In this document: one piece after another, positions 1-11,044 of the stretch
Layout: every line of letters starts with the position of its first letter
How positions within the stretch are numbered: the stretch's first letter is position 1
Assembly: GCF_001748145.1 (NCBI RefSeq)
Contig: NZ_BCQA01000001.1
Coordinates: forward strand, 5,234,501-5,298,500
DNA: 64,000 nucleotides
From: Bosea sp. BIWAKO-01
GTDB taxonomy: Bacteria > Pseudomonadota > Alphaproteobacteria > Rhizobiales > Beijerinckiaceae
Direction of reading: 5' to 3'
Made by a program: the position numbers and the translations under genes
The notes under the pieces: model-generated
What the model saw: the letters and a program-made list of their open reading frames with translations, nothing else
What the model was told of the DNA's origin: nothing
Databases searched by the model: none

Positions 1-169
1 GAAACGCCTTGGTCAGCGCGACGCTGATCTTGGAGGCATCGAAGGGGGTGACACTGCCATTGCGGCGGATCACCTGGTAGCCCGGTTCCGCGGTCGATCG
101 CGCATCGCTGCCTTGCGACGCGATCGGGCTGAACGTCTCAGGGCGGATGGTATCGGTCGCGAGGGACAT
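1..169 (-). CDS. nrdA: Ribonucleoside-diphosphate reductase, alpha subunit (class I), N-terminal part
   Basis: The first 56 codons are visible; the gene runs off the left edge of the window. The product would reduce ribonucleoside diphosphates to deoxyribonucleotides in the cytosol with a beta subunit encoded elsewhere. After a poorly conserved leader, the residues VIRRNGSVTPFDASKISVAL match the start of the ATP-cone allosteric domain of class Ia NrdA. ATP cones also occur in NrdJ and NrdR, so the short fragment alone is not decisive. The upstream cobalamin riboswitch favours the B12-independent class I enzyme, because such switches are known to repress nrdAB when B12 is available for class II NrdJ. 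The ATG at 169 lies just 3' of a small hairpin that probably controls translation. Confidence 0.8.
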   Translation of the reverse strand, partial: MSLATDTIRPETFSPIASQGSDARSTAEPGYQVIRRNGSVTPFDASKISVALTKAF

Positions 170-180
170 CGGCTTTCAAA

Positions 181-290
181 CCCCAATCTGTAGGGGCAAG
201 GGCCAGGCGGAGTCGCAACGGAGAATGTCGCGGCGACGAGCGCCCGCAGACATGACCAAGCGATCCACCGGGACACCCCGCCCGAGGACG
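181..290 (-). promoter_or_regulatory. Expression platform of the nrdA riboswitch
   Basis: The leader between aptamer and start codon has two notable parts. The segment 264-290 (minus strand, beginning CGTCCTCGGGCGGGGTGTCC) is identical over 27 nt to the segment after the metE riboswitch. At 181-196 the RNA can form CCCC-loop-GGGG, ending 11 nt before the ATG, so the GGGG that could serve as ribosome-binding site is paired. No U-tract follows, so translational rather than transcriptional control is inferred. Confidence 0.6.
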
Positions 291-470
291 ATTCTGCTGT
301 CGCGGCAGGTCTCCTGGCTCGCGGGTCATCGCTCTTGTCCCGTCTTCCCAAGGCCTGGCGGCCTCAGTGACTGGTATTCTGGACAAGTACTCGCCGCTGA
401 CAGTTGCGGGGGCAGCGCCGGTTTCGCACCGGCTTCCCTCTTAGCTCTCGATCTTGCGACTCGAGAGACC
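290..470 (-). promoter_or_regulatory. Cobalamin (B12) riboswitch aptamer upstream of nrdA
   Basis: Read on the minus strand, this contains the conserved cobalamin-aptamer blocks in order: GGGAAGCCGGTG, then GCTGCCCCCGCAACTGT, then the B12 box AGCCAGGAGACCTGCC (304-319). It lies between the cobF promoter region and nrdA and points at nrdA. Binding of adenosylcobalamin would be expected to lower nrdA expression. The outer limits are approximate; the core is certain. Confidence 0.95.
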
Positions 471-749
471 GTGACCACCATATGTAGTGGCCATCGGGAC
501 GATTCTGTCAACAGCTTGCCGCAGCCTATGCGTTAGCCCTTAAAGAACGGGAATGGTCGAGCCGGCCGCTTCTGCGTCCTGTCTCCGCCATCGCGCGATG
601 AGCCCGGGATCACCACCATCGATGCAAGCTTCCGCCGAATTGCATGCGGCGATCGGCCCTGGGGGCGTCATGGCGCAGCTGCTCGCGCTGCCGTCCCACA
701 TGCTATGGCAGCTGAACGATGGGCATCTGAGCCCGGACATGGAGGCCGA

Positions 750-1511
750 ATGCGCAAGATCCTGATCATCGGAATTGGTGCCGGCAATCCCGACTATGTC
801 ACGGTCCAGGCGATCAACGCCCTCAACCAGGCCGACGTCTTCTTCATTCCCGACAAGGGGACAGACAAGGCGGAGCTCGGACGGCTGCGGAAAGACATCT
901 GCGAGCGCTTCATCGAAGGCTCGGATTATCGCCTGGTTTCGGTTCCGATCCCCGAGCGTTCCGCCGCTGGAACGAATTACCGGGGAAGCGTCGACGAATG
1001 GCATGCGCGTATTGCCCATGACTACGAGGTCCTGTTCACGGACGAACTCGAGGACGGCGAATGCGGAGCCTTCCTCGTCTGGGGCGATCCGACGCTCTAT
1101 GACAGTACGCTGCGGATCATCGAGCATATTCGCGCCAGGGGCTTCGCTCTCGAATACGATGTGATCCCGGGCATCAGCAGCGTGCAGGCCCTTGCGGCGC
1201 AACACCGGGTCACCCTCAACCGGATTGGCGAGCCGGTGCTGATCACCACTGGACGCAAACTCGCGGAAGGCTTTCCCAATGACCTCGATAGTGTGGTCGT
1301 CATGCTCGACGGGGACCAGGCCTTCAGGCGCGTCGCCGGTGAAGATCTCGATATCTATTGGGGCGCCTATCTCGGCACCGAGGACGAAATCCTGATCGCC
1401 GGAAAGCTCTCGGAGGTGATGGGCGATATCGAGCGCAGCCGGCGCGAAGCGCGAGAGGAAAAGGGCTGGATCATGGATACCTATCTGCTTCGGAGACGCG
1501 ACGAGGACTGA
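750..1511 (+). CDS. cobF: Precorrin-6A synthase (deacetylating)
   Basis: A 253-residue SAM-dependent tetrapyrrole methylase of the aerobic cobalamin pathway. CobF methylates C-1 of precorrin-5 and releases the acetyl group to give precorrin-6A. The N-terminal GIGAGNP loop (near residues 8-14), the conserved VFFIPDKG stretch and the WGDPTLYD motif near the middle are typical of CobF. The ATG at 750 is chosen because GGAGGC precedes it at 741 and known CobF proteins begin MRKILIIGIGAG; an in-frame ATG at 705 would add 15 unconserved residues. It stands alone, divergent from nrdA, and shows that the organism makes cobalamin de novo by the aerobic route, which fits the two B12 riboswitches nearby. 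Confidence 0.93.
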   Translation: MRKILIIGIGAGNPDYVTVQAINALNQADVFFIPDKGTDKAELGRLRKDICERFIEGSDYRLVSVPIPERSAAGTNYRGSVDEWHARIAHDYEVLFTDELEDGECGAFLVWGDPTLYDSTLRIIEHIRARGFALEYDVIPGISSVQALAAQHRVTLNRIGEPVLITTGRKLAEGFPNDLDSVVVMLDGDQAFRRVAGEDLDIYWGAYLGTEDEILIAGKLSEVMGDIERSRREAREEKGWIMDTYLLRRRDED

Positions 1512-1816
1512 ACGGCGCAATACGCCATCGATCGCAGGTCGCTGCCGGACGATATGGCCAGGTCCACGGGGGCAGGGCGGATGGCATCATGGCCGCGTTG
1601 GCCACTTGATCAGCCTGGTCCTGGCTCAGACCCGATGAACCGCTTCGCGGGTCTGGTGCCTTGCAATTCGCGAAGCCGCTTTGTAGGCGTTCACCATCGC
1701 CAGAGACCGGCACTCCGCGGAGCCGTTCTCTTTGGAATCACTCTGAAATACGGCGCCTATGACCGCCGATCTGCGCCCTTTCCGCCCGGAATGGAAAGGT
1801 CGCCAATGCGGCGGAC
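1512..1816. other. Intergenic region, no gene recognised
   Basis: About 300 bases between cobF and the NodT-type gene. Short open frames exist on both strands but none has a convincing start or recognisable protein. It presumably contains the promoter of the efflux operon; I cannot point to specific -35/-10 boxes. Confidence 0.5.
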
Positions 1817-3325
1817 ATGGACGGGATGCACTCTGGCGACAGGCTGATATCGGATCGAACGAGGCTGCTTGCGCTGCCCGTTCTGCTCTGCCTCGGCGCC
1901 TGTTCGGTCGGCCCTGACTATGTCGCGCCGGCGCAAGATTTGCCGGCGCACTGGAACGGCGCCACGTCACCTGCGCGACCGCCCGTTTCGTCGGAATGGT
2001 GGCGGCAATTCAAGGACCCTGTCCTGGATGGGCTCGTCACCGAAGCGGTTGCAGGCAATCTCGATGTCGCCCAGGCCAAGGCGCGAATTCGCGAAGCGCG
2101 CGCGAGCCGGGTCCAGGCGATCGCCCCACTGTTTCCTCAGGTCAATGGCTCAGCATCGGCAACGCGCTCGCGCTACGCCACAAGCTCCGATTCAGGGGGC
2201 GGCAACGGCATGGGCAACAGCTTTCGCGCGGGCTTCGACACCTCCTGGGAGCTCGATATCTTCGGCGGACGCGACCGTGCCATCGAAGCCGCAACCTATG
2301 GGACCGAGGCAGCCGAGGACGACCTTGACGGTGTGCTGCTGACGCTCGTCGGCGATGTTGCTGCGGCGGTCATCGAGGCGCGCGGCTACCAGGCGCGCAT
2401 CGTGCTGGCGCGGCGGACGGTCGAAACCCAAAGGGTGACCGAGGCGCTGACGCGGGTCCGTTTCCAGGCCGGCGATGTCTCGGCCGTCGATACGGCGAGG
2501 TCGGTGGCGCAGGTCGCGAGCACCGAGGCGCAGATTCCGGCGCTCGAAACCGCGCTGGCGCAGACCCTGCACCGCATTGCGGTGCTGGTTGGCCGCCCGC
2601 CATCCGCCATGGGCTCGCGCTTGAGCGGCGCAGCGAAGGTGCCGGCCACGCCCGCGCCACCGCAAGCCGGCGTCCCGGCGGATGTGCTGCGCAATCGGCC
2701 GGATGTCCGGCGGGCCGAGCGCAGTCTCGCCCAGGCGACGGCACGGATCGGCCAGGCCGAGGCGGTTCGCTACCCTTCCGTGAGCCTGACCGGCAATATC
2801 TCGACCTCGGCGCTGAAGCTCGGCGACCTCGCGAAGAACAGTGCGATCGGTTGGTCGATCGGTCCATCGCTTAGCGTGCCGATCTTCAATGGCGGGGAAC
2901 TCGCGGCGGCGGTCGACGTGGCGCGCGCCCGGCGCGACCAGTCGGATGCAGCGCTTCGGCTTGCCGTGCTGAGCGCCCTGCAGGATGTCGAGGACGCACT
3001 GGTTGGATTGCGGCAGGAGCGTCTGCGCCTGGGCAGCCTGTCGACGGCGGCTGCGACTTCCGGTCAGGCGGCGCAGCTGTCCCAGGCGCTCTACCAGTCG
3101 GGCGGCGCCAGCTTCCTCGATGTGCTCGATGCGCAGCGCTCGCAATATAGCTCCGAGGATTCGCGGATTCAGAGTCAGATCGCGCTGGCGACCCGGTTCA
3201 TCGCTCTCAACAAGGCGCTTGGCGGCGGCTGGCTCCGGCCGGTCGAGGTCTCGCGCCCGCGCGTCGAGGACCCGCCGCAAGGGCCCCGCCTGCGTGCCGT
3301 CTCCGTGGAGGTCCCGAGCCCATGA
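1817..3325 (+). CDS. RND/MacAB-type efflux outer-membrane lipoprotein (NodT family)
   Basis: A 502-residue TolC-like outer-membrane channel, the exit duct of a tripartite efflux pump. The N-terminus has a hydrophobic stretch and lipobox LGAC followed by SVGPDY, so Cys29 is the likely lipidated residue; the SVGPDYVAP signature is typical of NodT/OprM lipoproteins. Two long repeated helical halves follow, with the usual NRPDVRRAE motif in the middle and a QRSQYSSEDSRIQSQIALA segment near the end. The start could be Met1 or Met4 (1826). Its stop overlaps the macA-like start as ATGA, so the three genes 1817-6478 form one operon. The substrate is unknown. Confidence 0.92.
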   Translation: MDGMHSGDRLISDRTRLLALPVLLCLGACSVGPDYVAPAQDLPAHWNGATSPARPPVSSEWWRQFKDPVLDGLVTEAVAGNLDVAQAKARIREARASRVQAIAPLFPQVNGSASATRSRYATSSDSGGGNGMGNSFRAGFDTSWELDIFGGRDRAIEAATYGTEAAEDDLDGVLLTLVGDVAAAVIEARGYQARIVLARRTVETQRVTEALTRVRFQAGDVSAVDTARSVAQVASTEAQIPALETALAQTLHRIAVLVGRPPSAMGSRLSGAAKVPATPAPPQAGVPADVLRNRPDVRRAERSLAQATARIGQAEAVRYPSVSLTGNISTSALKLGDLAKNSAIGWSIGPSLSVPIFNGGELAAAVDVARARRDQSDAALRLAVLSALQDVEDALVGLRQERLRLGSLSTAAATSGQAAQLSQALYQSGGASFLDVLDAQRSQYSSEDSRIQSQIALATRFIALNKALGGGWLRPVEVSRPRVEDPPQGPRLRAVSVEVPSP

Positions 3326-4518
3326 CGTCACGCCGTTCCTTCATGCTGCTGCTTGTCCTGGGCATGCTGGGGGCGGGCGGCTATGCGCTGTGCTCGCAGC
3401 AGGCGCCGCAGCCTGCCGCGATCCAACTGCCGACGGTCGCCGCCACGATGGGCGATGTCGAAGAGGTGGTGCTGGCCAGCGGCGCGCTGGAGCCGATCCG
3501 GCAGGTGAGCGTCGGCGCGCAGGTCTCCGGCCGGCTGATCTCGCTCAAGGTGACCCTGGGCCAGAACGTGAGCGAGGGCGACCTGATCGCCGAGATCGAC
3601 GGCGTCACCCAGCAGAATGAACTGCGCTCGGCCGAGGCCGAGCTCGCCGTGCTGCAGGCGCAGCGGGAGGAGCGCCTGGCCAGTCTCGCCTATGCCGAAT
3701 CCGTGCTTGCCCGTCAGAAGCAGATGCTCGGCCAGAACGCGGTCTCCCGCGATAATTACGAATCGGCCGAGATGACGGTGCGCACGACGCGCGCCCAGAT
3801 CGCGGCGCTCGACGCCCAGATCATTTCCGGTGGCGTCAAGGTCGAGACCGCTCGCGCCAAGCTCGGCTATACCCGCATCACGGCTCCGGCGGCGGGCACT
3901 GTATTGGCCATCGTGACGCAGGAGGGCCAGACGGTGAACGCGGCTCAGTCCGCGCCGACCATCATCGTGCTTGGCGATGTTTCGACCATGACGGTCAAGG
4001 CCAAGATCTCGGAAGCAGATGTGCTGAGGGTCAAGGCCGGCCAGGAGGCCCTGTTCAGTGTTCTCGGCGCGCCCGATCGGCGCTTCCCTGGCAGGATCGC
4101 CTTTGTCGAACCGGCGCCGGACACGCTGAAGACCCAGAATACGAGCAGCGCCTCGGCCTCTTCGGGCACCAACTCCTCCTCGACCTCCTCGGCGATCTAT
4201 TACAACGCGCTGTTCGAGGTGCCCAATTCCGACGGAAGGCTGCTGACCTCGATGACGGTCCAGGTAACGGTGGTCGTCGGGCGGGTGCGGGGTGTCGTCA
4301 CCGTGCCGTCCACGGCAATCAGGCGTCGAGGCGGAGAGCTCTTGCTCGATGTCGTCGGAGACGATGGCAAGCCAGCGCCGCGCAAGGTTACGGTTGGGCT
4401 CGACAACAAGATCGTCGCGGAAATCTCTTCCGGGCTGAAGGCAGGCGAGCGTGTCGTCGTCGCGCACGCGGGCTCCCCCGCAGCGGCCCGCCGCATGCGT
4501 GGCCCGCTCGGGTTCTGA
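3322..4518 (+). CDS. macA: MacA-like periplasmic adaptor of a tripartite efflux pump
   Basis: A 398-residue membrane-fusion protein that links an inner-membrane MacB-type ABC transporter to the outer-membrane channel. An N-terminal signal anchor (about residues 7-23) is followed by the lipoyl/barrel-sandwich half motif VGAQVSGRLISLKVTLGQNV, an alpha-helical hairpin of about 90 residues, the second half motif ITAPAAGTVL and beta-barrel and membrane-proximal domains. A serine-rich stretch near residues 272-292 replaces the short loop usual in MacA. It overlaps the upstream gene by 4 bp and ends 4 bp before macB. The symbol marks the family; no substrate is implied. Confidence 0.9.
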   Translation: MTSRRSFMLLLVLGMLGAGGYALCSQQAPQPAAIQLPTVAATMGDVEEVVLASGALEPIRQVSVGAQVSGRLISLKVTLGQNVSEGDLIAEIDGVTQQNELRSAEAELAVLQAQREERLASLAYAESVLARQKQMLGQNAVSRDNYESAEMTVRTTRAQIAALDAQIISGGVKVETARAKLGYTRITAPAAGTVLAIVTQEGQTVNAAQSAPTIIVLGDVSTMTVKAKISEADVLRVKAGQEALFSVLGAPDRRFPGRIAFVEPAPDTLKTQNTSSASASSGTNSSSTSSAIYYNALFEVPNSDGRLLTSMTVQVTVVVGRVRGVVTVPSTAIRRRGGELLLDVVGDDGKPAPRKVTVGLDNKIVAEISSGLKAGERVVVAHAGSPAAARRMRGPLGF

Positions 4519-4522
4519 CCGC

Positions 4523-6478
<1,956 letters not shown>

Positions 6479-6482
6479 GGCC

Positions 6483-8345
6483 TTACTGGAAGCCTGCGGC
6501 CTGCAACGCGAACAGCTCGGCGTAGCGCCCGTGCAGCGCGATGAGCTCCTCATGGCTGCCGCTTTCGAGGATGGCGCCATTCTCCAGCACCAGGATGCGG
6601 TCGGCCATCCGGACGGTCGCGAAGCGATGCGAGATCAGCAATGCGGTCTTCGCCTCGCTCAGATTGCGGAAGCGTTCGAAGATCTCCGCTTCAGCGCGGG
6701 CATCCAGCGCTGCGGTCGGCTCGTCGAGAATCAGGATGGCTGCGTCGCGGAAATAGGCTCTGGCAATCGCGATCTTCTGCCATTCGCCGCCCGAGAGATC
6801 GAGCCCACGCGCAAAGACGCGGCCCAGCATCTGCTCGTAGCCCTCCGGCAGGGTCTCGATCAGCGGATGGGCGAGGCTCTTTTGCGCCGCCTCGATGACA
6901 CGCGGCCGATCGCTGAGGCAGCCGACCCGCCCAATGCCGATATTCTCTGCGGCGGTCATGTGATAGCGCACGAAATCCTGGAAAATGGCGCCGACCTGGT
7001 GCTGCAGCTCGGCGATGTCGATATCGCGGATGTCGATGCCGTCGACGAGGATGCGGCCCTCGTCCGGCTCGTAGAGCCTGGTCAGCAGCTTGACGATCGT
7101 GGTTTTGCCGGCGCCGTTTTCACCAACGAGGGCGAGTGTCTCGCCGACGGGAATGGAGAAGCTGAGATCGCGCAGCGCCCAGGCACCCTTGCCGGGATAC
7201 CGGAATCCGACCTTGTCGAAGACGATACCCTGCCGCATCGGCACCGGGAATGGTCGTGGGTTCGACGGAGCGACCATCGTCGAACGGAGATCCATGAACG
7301 AGAAGAAGTCGTCGAGATACTGGGTCTGCGACGTGATCTGGGTCAGGCCGAGGATAAGCCGCTCGAACAGGCCGTTCAGCCGCAGCAACGAGCCGGCGAG
7401 AAAGGTGAGATCGCCGATGCCGAGTTCACCCTTCAGGGCACGCCAGGCGATGACGGCATAGGCCGCGTAATAGGCCAGGGAGGCGATTGCCCCAAACAGA
7501 CTGCCCCAGAGCGTGCGCCGAGCCGCGAGATCGCGATTGCCCCGATGCACCTTGTCGGCGAGTTCGGCAAAGCGACCCGCCAGGTAGGCGCCGAGCCCGA
7601 ACAGCTTCATCTCCTTGGCGGATTCGGCCACTGAACCGACGATCTGGATGTAATCCATTTGCCGGCGCTCGGGCGTGACCGAGACGTTCAGCCCATAACC
7701 CTTTGCATTGAAATGCGCTTCACCGGCGAGCGTTGGCAGGAGTGCGAGCAACAGCAGAACGATCAGCAGGGGCGCATAGGAGAGCAGGCCGATGACAAAC
7801 AGGATGAGCGAGACGAAATCCTGAGCCTGGCTCAGCAGGGAGGTCAGCAGCTGGTTACCCATGAAGCGCTGGGTGCGGGCCCGCTGCAGCCTGTCCTGCG
7901 CAGAGCTGGCCTCGATGTCGCGCAGATCCAGACTCGCCACCTGCTGGATGAGCGCCACGCCGAGCGCATTATCATGGCGCTCGGTCAGGACCCTTTCCAC
8001 GAAGGCTCCGATGCGCGCGAGCGCATTTGCGGTGGCGACGAGCAGGAACTCGAGCAGGAGCCAGCCAGCGACCGCGCTCAGGCGCCCGCTTTCCACCCAG
8101 TCCGCCAGCGTCGGTCCAGGAGCTGGTGAGGCGGTCTGGAGGATGATCTCGTCGACGATCAGCTTGCCGATGAACAGCACGAGCGGCGGTTGAGCGGCGC
8201 GCAGCAGGCGCAAGACGATGATCGCGGCCGACAGCGCGGGACTCGTCTGCCAGAACGAGTGCAGCAGCCGGGGCAGCAGGGCCAAGGTCCGAAAACGCTG
8301 GCGTAGCGCTGACCTCAACCCAGCGGTGAACGAAGCGGCGGTCAT
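6483..8345 (-). CDS. ABC transporter, fused permease and ATPase (exporter fold)
   Basis: A 620-residue half-transporter with an N-terminal membrane domain of about six helices and a C-terminal ATPase: Walker A GENGAGKTT, signature LSGGEWQK, Walker B ILILDEPTAALD and switch His in ISHRFATVRMADR. It is the last gene of the minus-strand operon headed by the TonB-dependent receptor, starting 66 bp after the SbmA-like gene ends. The start at 8345 (MTAASF) is preferred to an upstream in-frame ATG at 8390, which adds an unconserved basic leader. Position suggests a role in moving the tetrapyrrole or related ligand, or something derived from it; this is inference. It converges with macB, with only 4 bp between the stops. 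Confidence 0.85.
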   Translation of the reverse strand: MTAASFTAGLRSALRQRFRTLALLPRLLHSFWQTSPALSAAIIVLRLLRAAQPPLVLFIGKLIVDEIILQTASPAPGPTLADWVESGRLSAVAGWLLLEFLLVATANALARIGAFVERVLTERHDNALGVALIQQVASLDLRDIEASSAQDRLQRARTQRFMGNQLLTSLLSQAQDFVSLILFVIGLLSYAPLLIVLLLLALLPTLAGEAHFNAKGYGLNVSVTPERRQMDYIQIVGSVAESAKEMKLFGLGAYLAGRFAELADKVHRGNRDLAARRTLWGSLFGAIASLAYYAAYAVIAWRALKGELGIGDLTFLAGSLLRLNGLFERLILGLTQITSQTQYLDDFFSFMDLRSTMVAPSNPRPFPVPMRQGIVFDKVGFRYPGKGAWALRDLSFSIPVGETLALVGENGAGKTTIVKLLTRLYEPDEGRILVDGIDIRDIDIAELQHQVGAIFQDFVRYHMTAAENIGIGRVGCLSDRPRVIEAAQKSLAHPLIETLPEGYEQMLGRVFARGLDLSGGEWQKIAIARAYFRDAAILILDEPTAALDARAEAEIFERFRNLSEAKTALLISHRFATVRMADRILVLENGAILESGSHEELIALHGRYAELFALQAAGFQ

Positions 8346-8411
8346 CTGACGATCTCTGATGGAGCCGCAACGATCGGAGCGCAGCAGCAAGGATGGCAGC
8401 TTCGGGACATG

Positions 8412-10154
8412 CTAAGCCCCTGCAAACTCGCCGCGGCGCTCGTCAGAGGCTCCGGCGCAAGAGCCATCGCCATCGCGTCTCGACAGGTGGATTGCGCGAT
8501 AGTCGTCCAGGCCCAAGGGCGGCCGGTGCGCGATCAGGATGAAAGTCGCCAGCGGCAAGTCCTGGCGCAAGGTCGCGAGCAGATCGCGTTCGGCCGCCGG
8601 GTCGAGCGCACTGGTCGCCTCGTCGAGTACGATCCAGTCCGGCTTCTGGAGATGGATGCGGGCGAGCGCCAGCCGCTGACGCTCGCCGCCGGACAGGCCG
8701 CGGCGCGCGTCGTTCCAGGCCGGCTCGTCGATCTCCCACAACTGGGTCATGCCGACGGCCCCCAGGGCTCGCTCATAGTCCTCTGCCCGATGGGTCTCAG
8801 GAGAGGCGGGATAGGCCAATGCTCCCCGCAACCCGCCGAGGGGCAGGTAGGGCTGCTGCGGCAGGAAGACCATTTTGGCATCCGGCCGTTCGATTTGCCC
8901 CGAGCCATGCCGCCACAGTCCGGCAAGGGCCTTCACCAGGGCACTCTTGCCATGCCCGGAGGGCGCTGAAATCCAATAGGTCCCGCCTGCTTCAAGCCTG
9001 ATCTCGGGGAGGGGCTCGAGGGCGCGGCCGTCAGGGACGCGGAGGGCGACATCCTGCAGCAGGATCCGGTTCTCCTGTCCCGTGACGAGCGCTGGCCGCG
9101 GCGTATCCACGTTGTCCTCGGCCGCCCCAAGGAAATGACTCAGACGGCTGGCCGATGCCGCGAGCTCGGCAAGATCGCGATAGGAGAAGATGAACCAGGA
9201 CAGCGTGGTCACGACATTCTGGAAGGCCGAGCCGATCTGCATCAAACCGCCGAAGGTGACGCGCCCCGCCAGGAAGGCCGGCAACGCAAGGAAGAGCGGG
9301 ATGCGCAGGACCGTCTGCATATAGGGCCTGGTGAAGCAGCCGAGGATCAACTCGCGATTGGCGAGGCCGCGCCAGTTCTGGATGATCGCGCCGAAGCGGT
9401 CCGCGAGCAGGCGCCGTTCAGCGGCCTCGCCATTCGCGAGAGCGACGGCCTCGACATGCTCGCGCAGCCGCGTCAGTGCGAAGCGGAAATCGGCCTCGCG
9501 GCGCTGCTGCTCGAAGGCGAGGGATTTCAAAGGCTTGCCGAGCCAATGCGTCAGGCCGCTCGAGATCGCGACGTAGAGCGGCGCAGCCCAGACCATGTAG
9601 CGCGGGATCTCGACCGCGACGCCTCCAACCGTGAAGGCGAGGGGAAAGGTCGAGAGCGACCACAGGATCGCGAAGAAGGAGACCAGCGCGACGGTGTTGG
9701 TGATGAGCTCGATCGCCTCGCCGGTCAGCTTGTCGACAAAGATGCGGCAGTCTTCGGCGATGCGCTGGTCCGGGTTGTCGAGGCCGTTATCCGTGCGGTC
9801 TCGCAGATGCCAATAGGCCTTGTTGGAGAGCCAGCGGTCGAGCGCAGCTTCGGTCAGCGAGCGGCGCCAGCGGATCTGCAGCATCTTGCGCAGGTAGCTG
9901 CCACTCAGGAACAGGCTCACGCTGATCGCGACCAGCCCGAAGAACACCGCGATCTGGTGCAGTGTCGCCTCGACATCGAGCTTCTGCAGCGCATTGTAGA
10001 AATCCGCCGTCCAGGCGATCAGGCGGACCGAAACCTGGACACCGGCCAAGCCGAGCCCGAGCACGAGCGCGAAGTAGACCAATCCGGCCCGCCCACCCGG
10101 CCCGCTGATGCAGAGCCGGGTCAACAGCGTGATCTGCGAGATGATCTTGGTCAC
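8412..10154 (-). CDS. SbmA/BacA-like ABC transporter (YddA/Rv1819c type)
   Basis: A 580-residue protein whose membrane domain resembles the SbmA/BacA family (motifs such as WRRSLTEAALDRWLSNKAYW and DNPDQRIAEDCRIF) fused to an ATPase with Walker A APSGHGKSA, signature LSGGERQR and Walker B WIVLDEATSALD. Fused relatives include YddA and mycobacterial Rv1819c, which is reported to import cobalamin and hydrophilic antibiotics. In this family the transport direction can be inward, unusual for an exporter-like fold. The ATG overlaps the stop of the ChaN-like gene by 4 bp, so the two are translationally coupled. In an operon with a TonB receptor it is the best candidate for the inner-membrane step. 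The ligand could be haem, cobalamin or another large molecule. Confidence 0.85.
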   Translation of the reverse strand: MTKIISQITLLTRLCISGPGGRAGLVYFALVLGLGLAGVQVSVRLIAWTADFYNALQKLDVEATLHQIAVFFGLVAISVSLFLSGSYLRKMLQIRWRRSLTEAALDRWLSNKAYWHLRDRTDNGLDNPDQRIAEDCRIFVDKLTGEAIELITNTVALVSFFAILWSLSTFPLAFTVGGVAVEIPRYMVWAAPLYVAISSGLTHWLGKPLKSLAFEQQRREADFRFALTRLREHVEAVALANGEAAERRLLADRFGAIIQNWRGLANRELILGCFTRPYMQTVLRIPLFLALPAFLAGRVTFGGLMQIGSAFQNVVTTLSWFIFSYRDLAELAASASRLSHFLGAAEDNVDTPRPALVTGQENRILLQDVALRVPDGRALEPLPEIRLEAGGTYWISAPSGHGKSALVKALAGLWRHGSGQIERPDAKMVFLPQQPYLPLGGLRGALAYPASPETHRAEDYERALGAVGMTQLWEIDEPAWNDARRGLSGGERQRLALARIHLQKPDWIVLDEATSALDPAAERDLLATLRQDLPLATFILIAHRPPLGLDDYRAIHLSRRDGDGSCAGASDERRGEFAGA

Positions 10155-11044
10155 GAAGAGGCCCTGGGCGAACCGCGTCGCGGCGAGGGCGGCTCCGGCG
10201 TGTCGAGCCTGAAGATCGCGTCGCCAATGCCCTTCAGGCTTTCCTGGTCATGGCTGGCACGGTCGGTCGGCAGCAGGACAGCCAGATCATCGATGCCGAG
10301 GTCGCGGAGCTGATAGGGCGTGCCATGGCCGTATTCGAGATGGCCGCGCCCGATGATGCCGACGACGAGCGGGTTGTCTTGAGCCCTTGCCAGATGATCG
10401 GCGATGCCGCAGGCGAAGGCGCGATCCCAGGTCTGCTGGGCTCGAATGAAGCGATCGAAGCGATCCGGTTCCATGGCGCGCGGGCGATCTGGCCCGGAAA
10501 AACCGCTCATGATTCCGGCGAGGTAGCGCCGGTACCCCTCCGTCGCGGGGGCAGCCGGCGTCACGCCATCGCGCTCATCGACGGGGATTGCATCCCAACC
10601 GACCTGGCCGACACGCGTGACCAGCGGCCGATGGCAGTTGAGCGCGAGCATCGGCACGCGCTGCTGTCGGCAGAAATGGAAGAGCGGCAGGTAGAGCTCG
10701 GGATCGAAACCCCAGACCTGTGCCCATTCCGACCGCTCCAGGAAGGTCGCGGTGTCCATCTCGCCCTCGACCCAGCCGTCTAGCACCGGCTGGAGCCGGC
10801 GCGGGAACATCTCGAAGCCGACCGCCATCTGCGGCCGCAGCGCGTGCAGGAACGCCGTGACATGGAGCTGCCAGCGATGGATCTCGGCGATGTCATGGCT
10901 CTCGCCGAGCAGCACGACGCGCTTCTGCGCCATCGTCCGCAGCAGATCGTGCTGGGCAATAGCCTCGCCGGTCTCCAGCAAGAGCCAGGTCGCGCGCGGA
11001 TGAGCCAGAGACACCGATCCGGCGGTGAGGGAGGGCTCAGCCAT
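10151..11044 (-). CDS. ChaN-like protein (haem-binding uptake, Tiki superfamily)
   Basis: A 297-residue member of the ChaN family. The motifs VVLLGESHD and VGFEMFPR near the start of the domain and GRGHLEYGHGTPYQL near the end are the conserved blocks of the Tiki/EreA/ChaN fold, whose Glu and His residues line the active or binding site. Campylobacter ChaN is a haem-binding lipoprotein, but here no signal peptide or lipobox is visible after the ATG at 11044, so it is probably cytoplasmic. The start overlaps the end of the ChuX-like gene by 8 bp, and its own stop overlaps the SbmA-like gene. A longer upstream frame exists, but it lies antisense-free in the wrong frame of the ChuX-like gene and is not credible. 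Confidence 0.8.
   Translation of the reverse strand: MAEPSLTAGSVSLAHPRATWLLLETGEAIAQHDLLRTMAQKRVVLLGESHDIAEIHRWQLHVTAFLHALRPQMAVGFEMFPRRLQPVLDGWVEGEMDTATFLERSEWAQVWGFDPELYLPLFHFCRQQRVPMLALNCHRPLVTRVGQVGWDAIPVDERDGVTPAAPATEGYRRYLAGIMSGFSGPDRPRAMEPDRFDRFIRAQQTWDRAFACGIADHLARAQDNPLVVGIIGRGHLEYGHGTPYQLRDLGIDDLAVLLPTDRASHDQESLKGIGDAIFRLDTPEPPSPRRGSPRASS

Noticed and set aside
540..1520. 326-codon minus-strand frame opposite cobF
   Set aside because: Shadow of cobF; the plus strand has CobF motifs and a good ribosome-binding site.
9135..10313. 392-codon plus-strand frame across the SbmA-like gene
   Set aside because: Antisense to a conserved ABC transporter; composition is typical of a shadow.
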